From: an uncultured Clostridium sp.
GTDB taxonomy: Bacteria; Bacillota; Clostridia; Clostridiales; Clostridiaceae
DNA length: 64,000 nucleotides
Assembly (NCBI GenBank): GCA_900539375.1
Contig: UQBY01000010.1
Coordinates: 32,935 to 96,934, forward strand
Reading direction: 5' to 3'
Shown here in pieces: positions 17,823 to 27,493 of the stretch. The notes below the pieces were generated by a model. The model saw only the letters and a program-made list of their open reading frames with translations. It had not been told where the DNA came from and made no database searches. The translations under genes and the position numbers were made by a program. The stretch's first letter is position 1. Each line of letters opens with the position of its first letter.

Positions 17823-18755
17823 TTATTCTGAAAATAAAGTAGTTGATAAGTAACGTTCTCCTGTGTCTGGTAATAATACTACTATTGTCTTTCCTTTATT
17901 TTCTGGTCTCTTTGCTAATTCAGTTGCTGCAAATGTTGCTGCTCCTGATGATATTCCTACTAAAAATCCTTCTTTTCTAGCAATTTCTCTTGAAGTTTTA
18001 AATGCATCTTCATTTTCAACTTTTATTACTTCATCATAAATATTTGTATTTAAAGTTTCTGGTACAAATCCTGCTCCAATTCCTTGAATTTTGTGGCTAC
18101 CGGCTCTTCCTTCAGATAATACTGGTGAACTTGCTGGTTCTACTGCTACAACTTTTACATTTGGATTTTTTGATTTTAAGTATTCACCAACTCCTGTAAC
18201 TGTTCCACCAGTTCCAACTCCTGCAACAAAAATATCAACATTTCCATCTGTATCTTCCCATATTTCAGGTCCTGTTGTTCTCTTATGAGTTTCTGGATTA
18301 GCTGAGTTTGTAAATTGTGATGGTATAAATGAATTTTCAATAGTCTTTGCAAGTTCACTTGCCTTTTCTATTGCTCCCTTCATTCCATTAGCTCCTTCTG
18401 TAAGAACTATTTCAGCTCCATAAGCTTTTATTAAATTACGTCTTTCAACACTCATTGTTTCTGGCATAACTATTATTACTCTATATCCTTTTGATGTTCC
18501 CACTGAAGCTATTCCAATACCAGTATTTCCACTTGTTGGTTCTATTATTACTGAACCTTCTTTTAATAATCCTTTTCCTTCTGCATCTTCTATCATAGAT
18601 TTTGCTATTCTATCTTTTACACTTCCTGCTGGATTAAAGTATTCTAACTTAGCTAATATTTTTGCATTTAAGTTCTTAGATGCATCATAATTTTTTAATT
18701 CTAATAATGGTGTTCCTCCTATTAATTCTGTTATATTTGTGTATATTTTTGACAT
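17823..18755 (-). CDS. cysK: Cysteine synthase (O-acetylserine sulfhydrylase A)
   Basis: 310 residues, full length. PLP-lysine motif PAGSVKDR, the substrate loop EPTSGNTGIG, the phosphate cup GTGGTVTGV and the C-terminal VLLPDTGERYLST are all present. It makes cysteine from O-acetylserine and sulfide. GGAGG lies nine bases before ATG 18755; the in-frame ATG at 18764 abuts the ribosome site. In Bacillus CysK also binds and modulates CymR; a CymR-type protein is encoded nearby, and the cysK promoter carries palindromes like the one in front of that gene. Confidence 0.97.
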   Translation of the reverse strand: MSKIYTNITELIGGTPLLELKNYDASKNLNAKILAKLEYFNPAGSVKDRIAKSMIEDAEGKGLLKEGSVIIEPTSGNTGIGIASVGTSKGYRVIIVMPETMSVERRNLIKAYGAEIVLTEGANGMKGAIEKASELAKTIENSFIPSQFTNSANPETHKRTTGPEIWEDTDGNVDIFVAGVGTGGTVTGVGEYLKSKNPNVKVVAVEPASSPVLSEGRAGSHKIQGIGAGFVPETLNTNIYDEVIKVENEDAFKTSREIARKEGFLVGISSGAATFAATELAKRPENKGKTIVVLLPDTGERYLSTTLFSE

Positions 18756-18809
18756 ATTAATCATCCTCCATACTTTCTCTATTAATTATTCATTTTTATC
18801 CGTCAAATA

Positions 18810-18899
18810 AAACATATATGTTTACTATGCTATTAGTATATGCCTATTTTTTTATTTTGTCAATACTTTTTGTAAAAACATATATAAATAATATGTTTT
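18810..18899 (-). promoter_or_regulatory. cysK promoter with flanking operator-like palindromes
   Basis: Minus-strand TTGACA (18858-18863), 17-nt spacer, TATACT (18835-18840). Just downstream of the start site is a perfect palindrome AAACATATATGTTT (18810-18823). Upstream of the -35 is an inverted repeat of the same half-site, AAAACATAT (18875-18883) and ATATGTTTT (18891-18899). The arrangement suggests repression by a dimeric regulator. The remaining part of the 18756-19068 gap holds AT-rich sequence and the cysN terminator. Confidence 0.6.
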
Positions 18900-19008
18900 A
18901 TTTATATGATTTATTAATATTTTTCCTATAAATTAATTTAAATATACAAAAAATCAGGTTTTTGTTATAAATAAAATATAAAAAACATTAAAATAAATAT
19001 AACTTAAA

Positions 19009-19058
19009 AAAGTGTTACAAAAAGAAATTCAAATAAATCATTCTTTTTATAACACTTT
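19009..19058 (-). terminator. Terminator of the sulfate operon
   Basis: On the minus strand AAAGTGTTA and TAACACTTT close a stem with inner AAAAAGAA/TTCTTTTT pairing, followed by TTTTTT; it lies just after cysN. Confidence 0.8.
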
Positions 19059-19068
19059 ATAATAATTT

Positions 19069-20787
19069 TTATATAAAATCTGAATGGAAAGCAAGGCTTC
19101 TATATTTATCTATTACAACCCATTTACGTAAGAAGTCATCTATCTTCTTTCTTCCCTCTTCTTTTGCTTCTTCATGCTCATATAAGAACTTTCTTAAATC
19201 TTCTTCTGAATTAATTTTAAGACCAAATCCTCTTCCATTAACTACAGGAACCTTATTATAGTTATATTCATCTAATTTTATAATTTCTGAAACTTTTCCA
19301 TCTCTTATTTTTACTGCTACTTTATCTCTTATAACTAAAATATCTAATGTTTCTGGATATTCAAAACTATCTCCCTTTAATGGTACTTCATCTCCAACAG
19401 TATATATTGCTTTATTTTTTATTTCTTTTTCAAGAGAATATTTAGAAACCTCATAATAGAATTCTTCAAAAACATCTCCTCTAGCAGCTAAATCATTGTA
19501 TTTAAATCCATTTTGTAATTCAAGTTCCTTTGTTCCTTCATTTGCAATTATTATTCCACCACCTGCAACATCATATCCATCAACTAAAACAAATCTTCCT
19601 GTTGCATGACTTTCTGCAAATGTATCAAAAGCAAGTGGTTCATTTGTTTGTATTATAACTTCTGCTACATCATTTAAAACAACTTTATCATTTTTCTTAT
19701 CACTATCTAAGCTTGAAGCATCTATTACTCTTACTATTTCTTTTATTTCTGCCTCTGCTTCTGCTGTAGTTAGCTTTAACTTATATTTCTTTCCCTTTGT
19801 AAGTTCATTTTTACCCATCCAGAATATATTTGCTCTAAAGCTATTTGAAACTTCAGGAGCTTCTTCATTATCAAGAGTAATAATTTCTCCTCTTTTATTA
19901 AAGAATTCATCTTCAACAGTTATTCCTACTGATTCTCCTGCATATACAGTATCTTTTTTATCTTTTTCTACCCAATATTCAATAGATTTAACCTTAGTTT
20001 TCTTTCCTTCTGGATATATTGTTATATTATCTCCAACTTTTAATTTTCCACTTTCAATTCTTCCTGCAATAATTCTTCTATCATCAAACTTATATACATC
20101 TTGAATAGGGAATCTTAAAGCTTTATCTTCTATTCCACGTTCTTTTTCTATTGAATCTATTGAGTCTATAAGAGTCTTTCCATCATACCAAGGAAGTTTA
20201 TCTGATTTTGTTAAAATATTTTCTCCAAAGAATGCTGACACAGGAATATAACTTAAAGGATAAACATTAAGGTCTCCTAAAAACTTATTCATATCTCTTT
20301 TTACATTTTCAAAAACTTCTTGTGAATAATCTACTAAGTCCATTTTATTAACAATAACATGTACCTTTTTAATTCCTAAAAGAGAAAGTATGTAAGCATG
20401 TCTTTTTGATTGTTCTTGAACCCCTTGTTTTGCATCTACTATAAGAAGTGCAGCTTCAGCATCAGCTGCTCCTGAAATCATGTTCTTTAAAAATTCTTTA
20501 TGTCCTGGTGCATCTATTATTACATAATCTCTTTTTTCTGTTGCAAATTGAATTTGTGTTGTATCAATAGTTATACCTTGTTCTTGTTCTTCTTCAAAAG
20601 CATCTAAAAGATAAGCATACTCAAAAGGCTTTCCTGTTTCTTTAGCTATTCTTTTTACCTTTTCTATTGCTCCTTCTGGAAGAGAATGTGTATCATAAAG
20701 AAGTTTTCCTATTACTGTTGATTTTCCATGGTCAACATGCCCTACTACTACTATTTTTAAAGTATCTTTATTTATATTATCAATCAT
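19069..20787 (-). CDS. cysN: Sulfate adenylyltransferase GTPase subunit
   Basis: 572 residues. The first ~430 residues are an EF-Tu-like GTPase (GHVDHGKST, DAPGH, NKMDLVD) with beta-barrel domains; it couples GTP hydrolysis to APS synthesis by CysD. The C-terminal ~130 residues extend beyond the GTPase core but contain no P-loop APS kinase (no CysC fusion). Their function is unclear. ATG 20787 follows GGAGGAAAGTT; an upstream in-frame extension to 20859 overlaps cysD and lacks a better ribosome site. It is the last gene of the eight-gene operon. Confidence 0.93.
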   Translation of the reverse strand: MIDNINKDTLKIVVVGHVDHGKSTVIGKLLYDTHSLPEGAIEKVKRIAKETGKPFEYAYLLDAFEEEQEQGITIDTTQIQFATEKRDYVIIDAPGHKEFLKNMISGAADAEAALLIVDAKQGVQEQSKRHAYILSLLGIKKVHVIVNKMDLVDYSQEVFENVKRDMNKFLGDLNVYPLSYIPVSAFFGENILTKSDKLPWYDGKTLIDSIDSIEKERGIEDKALRFPIQDVYKFDDRRIIAGRIESGKLKVGDNITIYPEGKKTKVKSIEYWVEKDKKDTVYAGESVGITVEDEFFNKRGEIITLDNEEAPEVSNSFRANIFWMGKNELTKGKKYKLKLTTAEAEAEIKEIVRVIDASSLDSDKKNDKVVLNDVAEVIIQTNEPLAFDTFAESHATGRFVLVDGYDVAGGGIIIANEGTKELELQNGFKYNDLAARGDVFEEFYYEVSKYSLEKEIKNKAIYTVGDEVPLKGDSFEYPETLDILVIRDKVAVKIRDGKVSEIIKLDEYNYNKVPVVNGRGFGLKINSEEDLRKFLYEHEEAKEEGRKKIDDFLRKWVVIDKYRSLAFHSDFI

Positions 20788-20845
20788 AACTTTCCTCCAT
20801 ATCATCTGTGTTTTTAATTTAAGATTTTTTCTAAGATGGATTTTC

Positions 20846-21646
20846 TTACATATATCCATCCTTTCTTAATTTTTGCATAGCATATGAATCTTCTTGATCT
20901 TGAGCTCTTCCTGCACGTTCACCAGTAGTTGTATGCTTTAATTCTTCTATTATTTCATCTAAAGTACTTGCATTTGATTTTATTTTTCCAGTACATGGAG
21001 CACAGCCTAAACTTCTATATCTTTCTCCATTTTTAGCAAAATATAAATCTATTATAGGAATATTTTCTCTCTTTATGTATTCCCATATATCTAATTCACT
21101 CCATTGTAATAATGGATGTACCCTTATATGGTTTCCTTTAGGGAAATCTGTCTTAAATTGATCCCATAATTCTGGTGGTTGATTTGAATAATCCCATTCA
21201 TAGTCTTTATTTCTTTCACTAAATACTCTTTCTTTAGAACGTGAACCTTCTTCATCACGTCTTACTCCAACTATAAGACCATCAAAACCATACTTTTTAA
21301 CAACTTGTTGTAATCCTTCAGTTTTTAATGCCTTACAGCATACAAGTCTTCCACTTTCAGGTCCTATTCCCTTATCTATTGCTTCTTGATTAGTGTGCAC
21401 TATTAAATCTAAGTTTAATTCCTTAGCCACTCTATCTCTATATTCAATCATTTCTGGTATTTTGTGAGTTGTATCTACATGAATAAATGGAAATGGGCAA
21501 TGACCATAAAAGGCTTTCTTTGCTAGCCATAGTAATACTGTTGAGTCCTTACCTATTGACCATAACATTCCTAATTTACCAAGCTTTTTATAAGCTTCTC
21601 TTATTATAAATATACTTTCTGCTTCTAATCTGTCTAAATGATCCAT
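20846..21646 (-). CDS. cysD: Sulfate adenylyltransferase small subunit
   Basis: 266 residues, an ATP-pyrophosphatase-fold enzyme forming APS from ATP and sulfate. It has the PP-loop-like SIGKDSTVLLWLA, the GVRRDEEGSRSKER segment and RSLGCAPCTG near the C-terminus, all typical of CysD. AGGAGG precedes the ATG; 12 bp separate it from aprB. Works in a complex with CysN. Confidence 0.96.
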   Translation of the reverse strand: MDHLDRLEAESIFIIREAYKKLGKLGMLWSIGKDSTVLLWLAKKAFYGHCPFPFIHVDTTHKIPEMIEYRDRVAKELNLDLIVHTNQEAIDKGIGPESGRLVCCKALKTEGLQQVVKKYGFDGLIVGVRRDEEGSRSKERVFSERNKDYEWDYSNQPPELWDQFKTDFPKGNHIRVHPLLQWSELDIWEYIKRENIPIIDLYFAKNGERYRSLGCAPCTGKIKSNASTLDEIIEELKHTTTGERAGRAQDQEDSYAMQKLRKDGYM

Positions 21647-21658
21647 TCTTAATTCCTC

Positions 21659-21973
21659 CTAATATGCATTTGCATTATTTCTATTTACTTCTATTGTTAC
21701 TTTTTCACCATTTGTTTTTTCTATATTCCAATATGTAATATCACCTTTTGTTTCAGTTGTAAGAGTTCCTCCTTTTCCTCCCATATCTGCTCCAAGGTAA
21801 TATTTAATTGCATTAACTTTACATTCCTTTATACAAGAAGCACAACCCCAACAATGCTGTGGATTTTTTATAAATGCTTTATTTTTTTCATCTATTTTAA
21901 TTAAATTACCAGGACAAACCTCTTTGCATTTTCTACATCCAACACATTGGTCTTTATTAATTATTACGCTCAT
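21659..21973 (-). CDS. aprB: Adenylylsulfate reductase beta subunit-type ferredoxin
   Basis: 104 residues with two 4Fe-4S motifs: CVGCRKCKEVCPG and CWGCASCIKEC. The tryptophan before GC in the second motif and the tail starting YYLGADMGGKGG are shared with AprB of sulfate reducers, but the protein is shorter than the ~150-residue dissimilatory form. It hands electrons to AprA. It overlaps the aprA stop by 17 bp, showing tight coupling. The natural electron donor is not encoded next to it. Confidence 0.88.
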   Translation of the reverse strand: MSVIINKDQCVGCRKCKEVCPGNLIKIDEKNKAFIKNPQHCWGCASCIKECKVNAIKYYLGADMGGKGGTLTTETKGDITYWNIEKTNGEKVTIEVNRNNANAY

Positions 21974-23633
21974 AAGTATCCCCTCCTGTTATTAAATCTC
22001 TAAATATTATTTCTATATTTCCATTGTTTAATTTGGAGTTTACATACTTTAGATAGTCATTACTTTTATTTGGATAATCTAAGTTTTCTGCAAAGCTATG
22101 CCATCTTGTTTCTTTTCTTGCTCTAAGATGAGCTATTACTGCTTTACATACTATTAATCTTTCTTTAAGTTCATATATTTCAACTAGTTCATCTATATCC
22201 TTTGCTTTTAAATTTTCACTTAAATTTATAATTGCATCAATTTTATCATCTGCTAAATTTAATTGTTTTTCATTAAATTGATAATTAGAACTTATTCCTC
22301 CTGCATACTTGTCCATAACAGTTTGCATTCCCTCTTCTAGTTCATCTACTTTATATAAACTTTCTTTATTGTTTAAATAACTCTTTACTTCATTAAATTT
22401 TTCTTCTATTTTATTTTTATCTAGGTTTGGCAACTCTTTATTTTCAACATATTTTATTGAAGATTCAGCTGAAATTTCACCTTCAACTAAAGCCCCTGTA
22501 ACATATTTTTGTGGGCATCCTCCAGCTACATCTCCAGCTGCATAAAGACCATCTATTGTTGTCTTTCTATTTACATCTACCCAATATCCACTAGCTGTAT
22601 GGCCTCCAACTATATATGGTTCTGTTCCTTCAATTTCTACATTTTCTTTATCTGGCCCTTTTCCACTTTCTATCCACTTTAAAGTTTGGCTTGGTGCCAT
22701 ATTTAAATATGCTTTTAATAAATCTAACTCAGCCTTTTCTCCAATACCTTCTGTTTTTAAGTAACATGGGCCTCTTCCTTCTAGGTTTTCTCTTACTGTT
22801 CCATAAAGTCTTTCTGAGGTAGTATTTCCATAAATACTTCCATATTCTTCTCCCTTAGAATTAATTTGAGGTGCCCATACTCCTTGAGCTATTGTACCAG
22901 TTGGTGCTATTGTATCTTTACACCTTAGTGCAATAAATCTCATTTCAAAGGTTGTCATTTCTGCTCCTGCCTTTAATCCCATTGCAAAACCTGCTCCTGT
23001 ATTAAATGGACAATACCACATTTTATGTTGGGAAAAACCTGGATTATTAGGTTTATAAAGTCCTGCTGCTCCTCCTGTTGCACATATTACACTTTTTGCA
23101 CTAATTACATAAAATATTTCTTCTTCTGTAGATATTCCATATGCACCTTTTATTTCATTGTTTTCAACTATATAATCAATAACATTTATATGATTTTTTA
23201 CTGTTACATTTTTTGATTTATAAACTTCCTCTGCAAGAATTGGTTTTATGTTTTCTCCATTAATTTTTATATTTCTATTTCCTCTTGTAACATAATTTCC
23301 ATTTTCATCTTTTAATATAACTAGTCCTAAATCTTCTAATTTTTTTGTTACAGAATTTAATCTTTCACTCATTGTTAAAAGTAAATCTTCTCTAACTATA
23401 TTTTCAGCATCTTTTTTTGCATAATCTACATAATCTTGAGGTTTCTTTCCATCTACTATATAGGCATTTAATGCATTAACTCCAGCTGCTAAACATCCAC
23501 TTCTTTTTATATTTGCCTTTTCTAAAATTAGAACTTTGTTATTAGATTGTTTTGATATTGTAATTGCAGCAAAGCATCCTGCTGCTCCTCCCCCTATTAT
23601 TAAAATATCCGTTGATAACTTTTCAATTTTCAT
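21957..23633 (-). CDS. aprA: Adenylylsulfate reductase alpha subunit-type flavoprotein
   Basis: 558 residues, FAD-dependent enzyme of the fumarate reductase fold: N-terminal dinucleotide motif IIGGGAAGCFAAI, C-terminal FAD site YAAGDVAGGCPQ, and the capping region with FEMRFIALRCKD. Placed between aprB and the sulfate ABC genes, it should reduce APS to sulfite and AMP. It is shorter than dissimilatory AprA (~660). No qmoABC or aprM is present, so the pathway is probably assimilatory, replacing the usual CysC/CysH route. AGGTGA precedes the ATG. Confidence 0.9.
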   Translation of the reverse strand: MKIEKLSTDILIIGGGAAGCFAAITISKQSNNKVLILEKANIKRSGCLAAGVNALNAYIVDGKKPQDYVDYAKKDAENIVREDLLLTMSERLNSVTKKLEDLGLVILKDENGNYVTRGNRNIKINGENIKPILAEEVYKSKNVTVKNHINVIDYIVENNEIKGAYGISTEEEIFYVISAKSVICATGGAAGLYKPNNPGFSQHKMWYCPFNTGAGFAMGLKAGAEMTTFEMRFIALRCKDTIAPTGTIAQGVWAPQINSKGEEYGSIYGNTTSERLYGTVRENLEGRGPCYLKTEGIGEKAELDLLKAYLNMAPSQTLKWIESGKGPDKENVEIEGTEPYIVGGHTASGYWVDVNRKTTIDGLYAAGDVAGGCPQKYVTGALVEGEISAESSIKYVENKELPNLDKNKIEEKFNEVKSYLNNKESLYKVDELEEGMQTVMDKYAGGISSNYQFNEKQLNLADDKIDAIINLSENLKAKDIDELVEIYELKERLIVCKAVIAHLRARKETRWHSFAENLDYPNKSNDYLKYVNSKLNNGNIEIIFRDLITGGDTYERNN

Positions 23634-23679
23634 ATAATCACCTATCCATATATATTTACTATGTCTTAATTTGAAGTTT

Positions 23680-24741
23680 TTAAATATAAATTGGCATTGG
23701 ATCTACCTTTAATTTATTTTCTAGTGTTTTAGTCTCTTTATTATTATAAACATATATTCTATGAATTAAAACTAGTACCTCATCCCCTTCTTTTAAAGGT
23801 TCATCTTCTAATGTTCTATAGCCTATTAATTTATTTTCTCCAACTTGAACTTCTATTTGAATGTTATTTCCTCTAAAGGAAACTGAAGTTATTATTCCTG
23901 TTTCAGCAGCTGATGGCACTGATATTTCATCCCTATTTTTTCCTATTTGTATAAATTCAGGTCTTACTACTGCCTTAGAGTCATCTCCTATATCATCAAA
24001 GCCTTTAAGGGCTGAGTAATTATCTATTATAGTTGATTCTCCAATAAATTGTGCAACAAAAGGAGTTTTAGGATTTTTATAAATTTCTATTGGACTTCCC
24101 TTTTGTTCTATTCTTCCTCTATTTGTAACTATTATTTCATCAGCAACTTCTACTGCTTCTTCTTGGTCATGAGTTACAAATATACTTGTTATTCCAAGTT
24201 TTTCTACCATTTCTTTAAGCCATAATCTTAATTCTTTCCTTACCTTTGCATCTATTGCTGCAAAGGGCTCATCTAATAATAATAATTTTGGATTTGGAGC
24301 TAATGCCCTAGCAAAAGCTACTCTTTGTCTTTGTCCTCCTGATAATTGATGAGGATATCTTTTTTCAAATCCCTTTAATCCAACTAATTCTATAAGTTCT
24401 TGTACTCTAGTTTTTATAAACTTCTTGTCTTTTTTTTGTACTTGAAGACCAAAAGCTATATTATCAAATACAGTCATATGTCTAAATAATGCATAATTTT
24501 GAAATACAAAGCCTATTCCTCTTTTTCCTGCTGGTATATCATTTACTCTTGTACCACCTATAATAATGTCTCCACTATCTGGTGTTTCAAGACCTGCTAT
24601 CATTCTTAAAATTGTTGTTTTTCCACTTCCACTAGGTCCTAAAAGTCCTATAAGCTTTCCTTCTTCTATACTGAAATTAACATTATTTGATGCTTTAAAA
24701 TCTTTGAAGGATTTATTTATATTCTTAAGTTCAACATACAT
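23680..24741 (-). CDS. cysA: Sulfate ABC transporter ATPase
   Basis: 353 residues. Walker A GPSGSGKTT, signature LSGGQRQRVAFARALA, Walker B LLLLDEPF, and a C-terminal TOBE-like domain (about 240-350). It energises sulfate/thiosulfate uptake by CysT and CysW. AAGGAGG precedes the ATG; 3 bp separate it from cysW. Confidence 0.95.
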   Translation of the reverse strand: MYVELKNINKSFKDFKASNNVNFSIEEGKLIGLLGPSGSGKTTILRMIAGLETPDSGDIIIGGTRVNDIPAGKRGIGFVFQNYALFRHMTVFDNIAFGLQVQKKDKKFIKTRVQELIELVGLKGFEKRYPHQLSGGQRQRVAFARALAPNPKLLLLDEPFAAIDAKVRKELRLWLKEMVEKLGITSIFVTHDQEEAVEVADEIIVTNRGRIEQKGSPIEIYKNPKTPFVAQFIGESTIIDNYSALKGFDDIGDDSKAVVRPEFIQIGKNRDEISVPSAAETGIITSVSFRGNNIQIEVQVGENKLIGYRTLEDEPLKEGDEVLVLIHRIYVYNNKETKTLENKLKVDPMPIYI

Positions 24742-24744
24742 AGC

Positions 24745-25551
24745 TTAAGCCTCCTTTTTTCCTTTCCATTCTACAATATTTCTTAAAATCAATATAATAA
24801 CTGCTATAATAACTAAGATTGATGCTACTGCAAAAGCTGCTGAAAATTGATATTCATTATATAATATTTCTATATGTAATGGTAATGTATTAGTCTTTCC
24901 TCTTATATGTCCTGATACAACTGATACAGCTCCAAACTCACCCATTGCTCTTGCACTACATAATATTATTCCATATAAAAGTGCCCATTTTATATTTGGT
25001 AATGTTACCTTTCTAAATATTGTAAAACCACTTGCTCCCATTATTGCAGCAGCTTCTTCTTCATCCTTTCCTTGAGAGTTCATTAATGGTATTAATTCTC
25101 TAACTATAAATGGGAAGGTTACAAATACTGTTGCTAAAATTATTCCTGGAACAGCAAATACAATTTTTATATTATTATTTGATAAAAAGTTTTCTAAAAG
25201 ACTTCCTCTTCCAAAGGTAAGTATAAATACTAAGCCTGCAATAACTGGTGATATTGCAAAGGGAAGGTCTATTAAAGATGTTAAAACATTCTTTCCTTTA
25301 AAGCTAAACTTTGTAATTGCCCAAGAGGCAAATAAGCCAAATATGGTATTTAAAACTGTTGCTATAACTGTTGCTATAAGTGTTAATTTTAAAGCTTCTA
25401 AAGTATATGTATCTGTTATAGCTGCTAAGTATATACTCCATCCTTTTTTAAGGGCTTCTGAAATTATAACTATTAATGGGAATATTAACATTAAAACTAA
25501 AAACAATACACTTATTCCTATTAAGAGCCATTTTGTTATTTTACTTTTCAT
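24745..25551 (-). CDS. cysW: Sulfate ABC transporter permease CysW
   Basis: 268 residues with six predicted membrane helices and the EAA loop (EEEAAAIMGASGFTIFRKVTLPNI) that contacts the ATPase. The MGEFGAVSVVSGHIRGKTNTLPLH segment is typical of CysW. The ATG at 25551 is preceded by GGGAGTG; an upstream GTG at 25560 is inside that ribosome site. It lies 5 bp after cysT. Confidence 0.94.
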   Translation of the reverse strand: MKSKITKWLLIGISVLFLVLMLIFPLIVIISEALKKGWSIYLAAITDTYTLEALKLTLIATVIATVLNTIFGLFASWAITKFSFKGKNVLTSLIDLPFAISPVIAGLVFILTFGRGSLLENFLSNNNIKIVFAVPGIILATVFVTFPFIVRELIPLMNSQGKDEEEAAAIMGASGFTIFRKVTLPNIKWALLYGIILCSARAMGEFGAVSVVSGHIRGKTNTLPLHIEILYNEYQFSAAFAVASILVIIAVIILILRNIVEWKGKKEA

Positions 25552-25556
25552 GTTAA

Positions 25557-26381
25557 TCACTCCCTTGTAAATTTATTTGTATGAACTTGAATTAAGTTTA
25601 TTGAAAAAAGTATTACAAATGATAATAAAAGCATTACTAAAGCAATTGCAGTTGCTCCTGCATAATCATATTGTTCAAGCTTACTCATTATAAGAAGAGG
25701 TGCTATTTCTGTTTTCATAGGCATATTTCCTGCTATAAACACAACACTACCATATTCACCTATTCCTCTTGCAAAAGCTAAACCAAAACCTGTTAAAAGA
25801 GGTGAAAGTAATTCTGGGAAAATTACCTTAAAGAAAGTTCTTAATCTTCCTGCTCCAAGCATTTCAGCTGCTTCTTCATATTGACCATCTAACTCTTCTA
25901 AAACCGGTTGAATATTTCTAACTACAAAAGGAATTCCTATAAATATTAATGCTATTGTAATTCCAAACTTAGAAAATGAAGATTCAATTCCTAACTTGTA
26001 TAATTTAGAACCTATCCACCCATTTTTTGAATACAGAGCTGTTAATGAAATACCAGCAACTGCTGTTGGTAGAGCAAATGGAAGGTCTATAATTCCATCT
26101 AAAAGTCTTTTAAAAGGAAATTTATATCTTACAAGAACCCAAGATAATATAAGTCCAAAAACACTATTTATCAAAGCCGCCACTAAAGAACATTGAAGAC
26201 TTACTTTAAATCCTGATAAAACTCTTGAGTCTGTTACTGTATCAATAATTCCACTTAATCCAATACTTGAGCTTTTAACAACTACACTTACTAAAGGAAT
26301 TAAAACTATTAATCCTAAGTAAAGAAGTGTAATTCCCATAGATAACCCAAATCCTGGGATAACTCTTTCTTTTCTTTTCAT
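25557..26381 (-). CDS. cysT: Sulfate ABC transporter permease CysT
   Basis: 274 residues, six predicted helices, EAA loop YEEAAEMLGAGRLRTFFKVIFPEL, and the CysT/U signature RGIGEYGSVVFIAGNMPMKTE. Forms the membrane channel with CysW. ATG 26381 follows GAGGTGA; the in-frame GTG at 26390 belongs to the ribosome site. Confidence 0.94.
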   Translation of the reverse strand: MKRKERVIPGFGLSMGITLLYLGLIVLIPLVSVVVKSSSIGLSGIIDTVTDSRVLSGFKVSLQCSLVAALINSVFGLILSWVLVRYKFPFKRLLDGIIDLPFALPTAVAGISLTALYSKNGWIGSKLYKLGIESSFSKFGITIALIFIGIPFVVRNIQPVLEELDGQYEEAAEMLGAGRLRTFFKVIFPELLSPLLTGFGLAFARGIGEYGSVVFIAGNMPMKTEIAPLLIMSKLEQYDYAGATAIALVMLLLSFVILFSINLIQVHTNKFTRE

Positions 26382-26405
26382 TACTTTCACCTCATTTGTA
26401 ATTTA

Positions 26406-27458
26406 TTAATTTGAAGGAACATATATTTGATCAAATATTCCACCATCTGCAAAATGTTTCTTTTGAGCTTCTCTCCATCCTCCAAAAACATCATCTATTG
26501 TTACTAAATTTACATCTTTGAAAGTATCTTTATATTCTTCTGCAATTTTTTCATTTCTTGGTCTATAATAGTTTTTTGTAGCAATTCTTTGGCCTTCATC
26601 TGAATAAAGATATTCTAAATAAGCTTTCGCTACCTCTGTTGTCCCTTTCTTTTCTGCCACCTTATCAACTATTGCAACTGGTGGTTCTGCTAAAATACTT
26701 ATAGATGGTACCACTATTTCAAATTCATCTTTTCCAAATTCATCAAGAGTTAGATAAGCTTCATTTTCCCAAGCTATAAGTACATCTCCTATTCCTCTTT
26801 CAACAAAACTTGTAGTTGCACCTCTTGCACCTGAATCTAAAACCTCAACATTTTTATATATTTTTCCTACAAAGTCTTTAACCTTTTCCTCATCATTATT
26901 AAACTTATTTAAGCCATATGCCCAAGCAGCTAAATAGTTCCATCTTGCACCACCTGAAGTTTTTGGATTTGGAGTTACTATTGAAACATCCTTTTTCACT
27001 AAATCATCCCAATCTTTTATGTTTTTAGGATTTCCTTTTCTAACCAAAAACGCTATTGTTGATGTATAAGGTGAACTATTATCTTCAAATTCACTTTGCC
27101 AATCTTCATCTATTAAGCCAGAATCTGCTATTGCATCAATATCATAAGCTAATGCTAAAGTAACAACATCAGCCTCTAATCCTTCTATTACTGAACGGCC
27201 TTGTTTTCCAGAACCTCCATGAGATTGGTTAATAGTTACCTCTTCACCTGTTTTATCTTTCCAATACTTAGCAAAACTTTTGTTAAAATCTGTGTATAAT
27301 TCTCTTGTTGGATCATAGGAAACATTTAGAAGTTCTACTGTTTTTTTATTAGTTGTATTTGAAGCACTATTTACACTATTTACACTACTTCCGCAACCTG
27401 CTAGCATTCCCATAAGTAAAGTGCCTCCTAATAAAATGCTTAGTATTTTTTTCTTCAT
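26406..27458 (-). CDS. sbp: Sulfate-binding lipoprotein of ABC importer
   Basis: 350 residues. Lipoprotein signal peptide with lipobox LAGC at about 18-22, then a periplasmic-binding-protein fold of the sulfate family: VELLNVSYDPTRELY, NQSHGGSGKQGRSVIEG and PNPKTSGGARWNYLAAW are the sulfate-binding signatures. It delivers sulfate to CysTW. First gene of the operon, directly behind a near-consensus promoter; AAAGGGGGAAG precedes the ATG. Confidence 0.96.
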   Translation of the reverse strand: MKKKILSILLGGTLLMGMLAGCGSSVNSVNSASNTTNKKTVELLNVSYDPTRELYTDFNKSFAKYWKDKTGEEVTINQSHGGSGKQGRSVIEGLEADVVTLALAYDIDAIADSGLIDEDWQSEFEDNSSPYTSTIAFLVRKGNPKNIKDWDDLVKKDVSIVTPNPKTSGGARWNYLAAWAYGLNKFNNDEEKVKDFVGKIYKNVEVLDSGARGATTSFVERGIGDVLIAWENEAYLTLDEFGKDEFEIVVPSISILAEPPVAIVDKVAEKKGTTEVAKAYLEYLYSDEGQRIATKNYYRPRNEKIAEEYKDTFKDVNLVTIDDVFGGWREAQKKHFADGGIFDQIYVPSN

Positions 27459-27493
27459 TTTTCTTCCCCCTTTTTGTTTTAATTCATACTTTT

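Noticed and set aside
20788..20859. N-terminal extension of CysN into cysD
   Set aside because: The GTPase homology begins right after ATG 20787, which has its own GGAGG; the extension is basic and unlike CysN.
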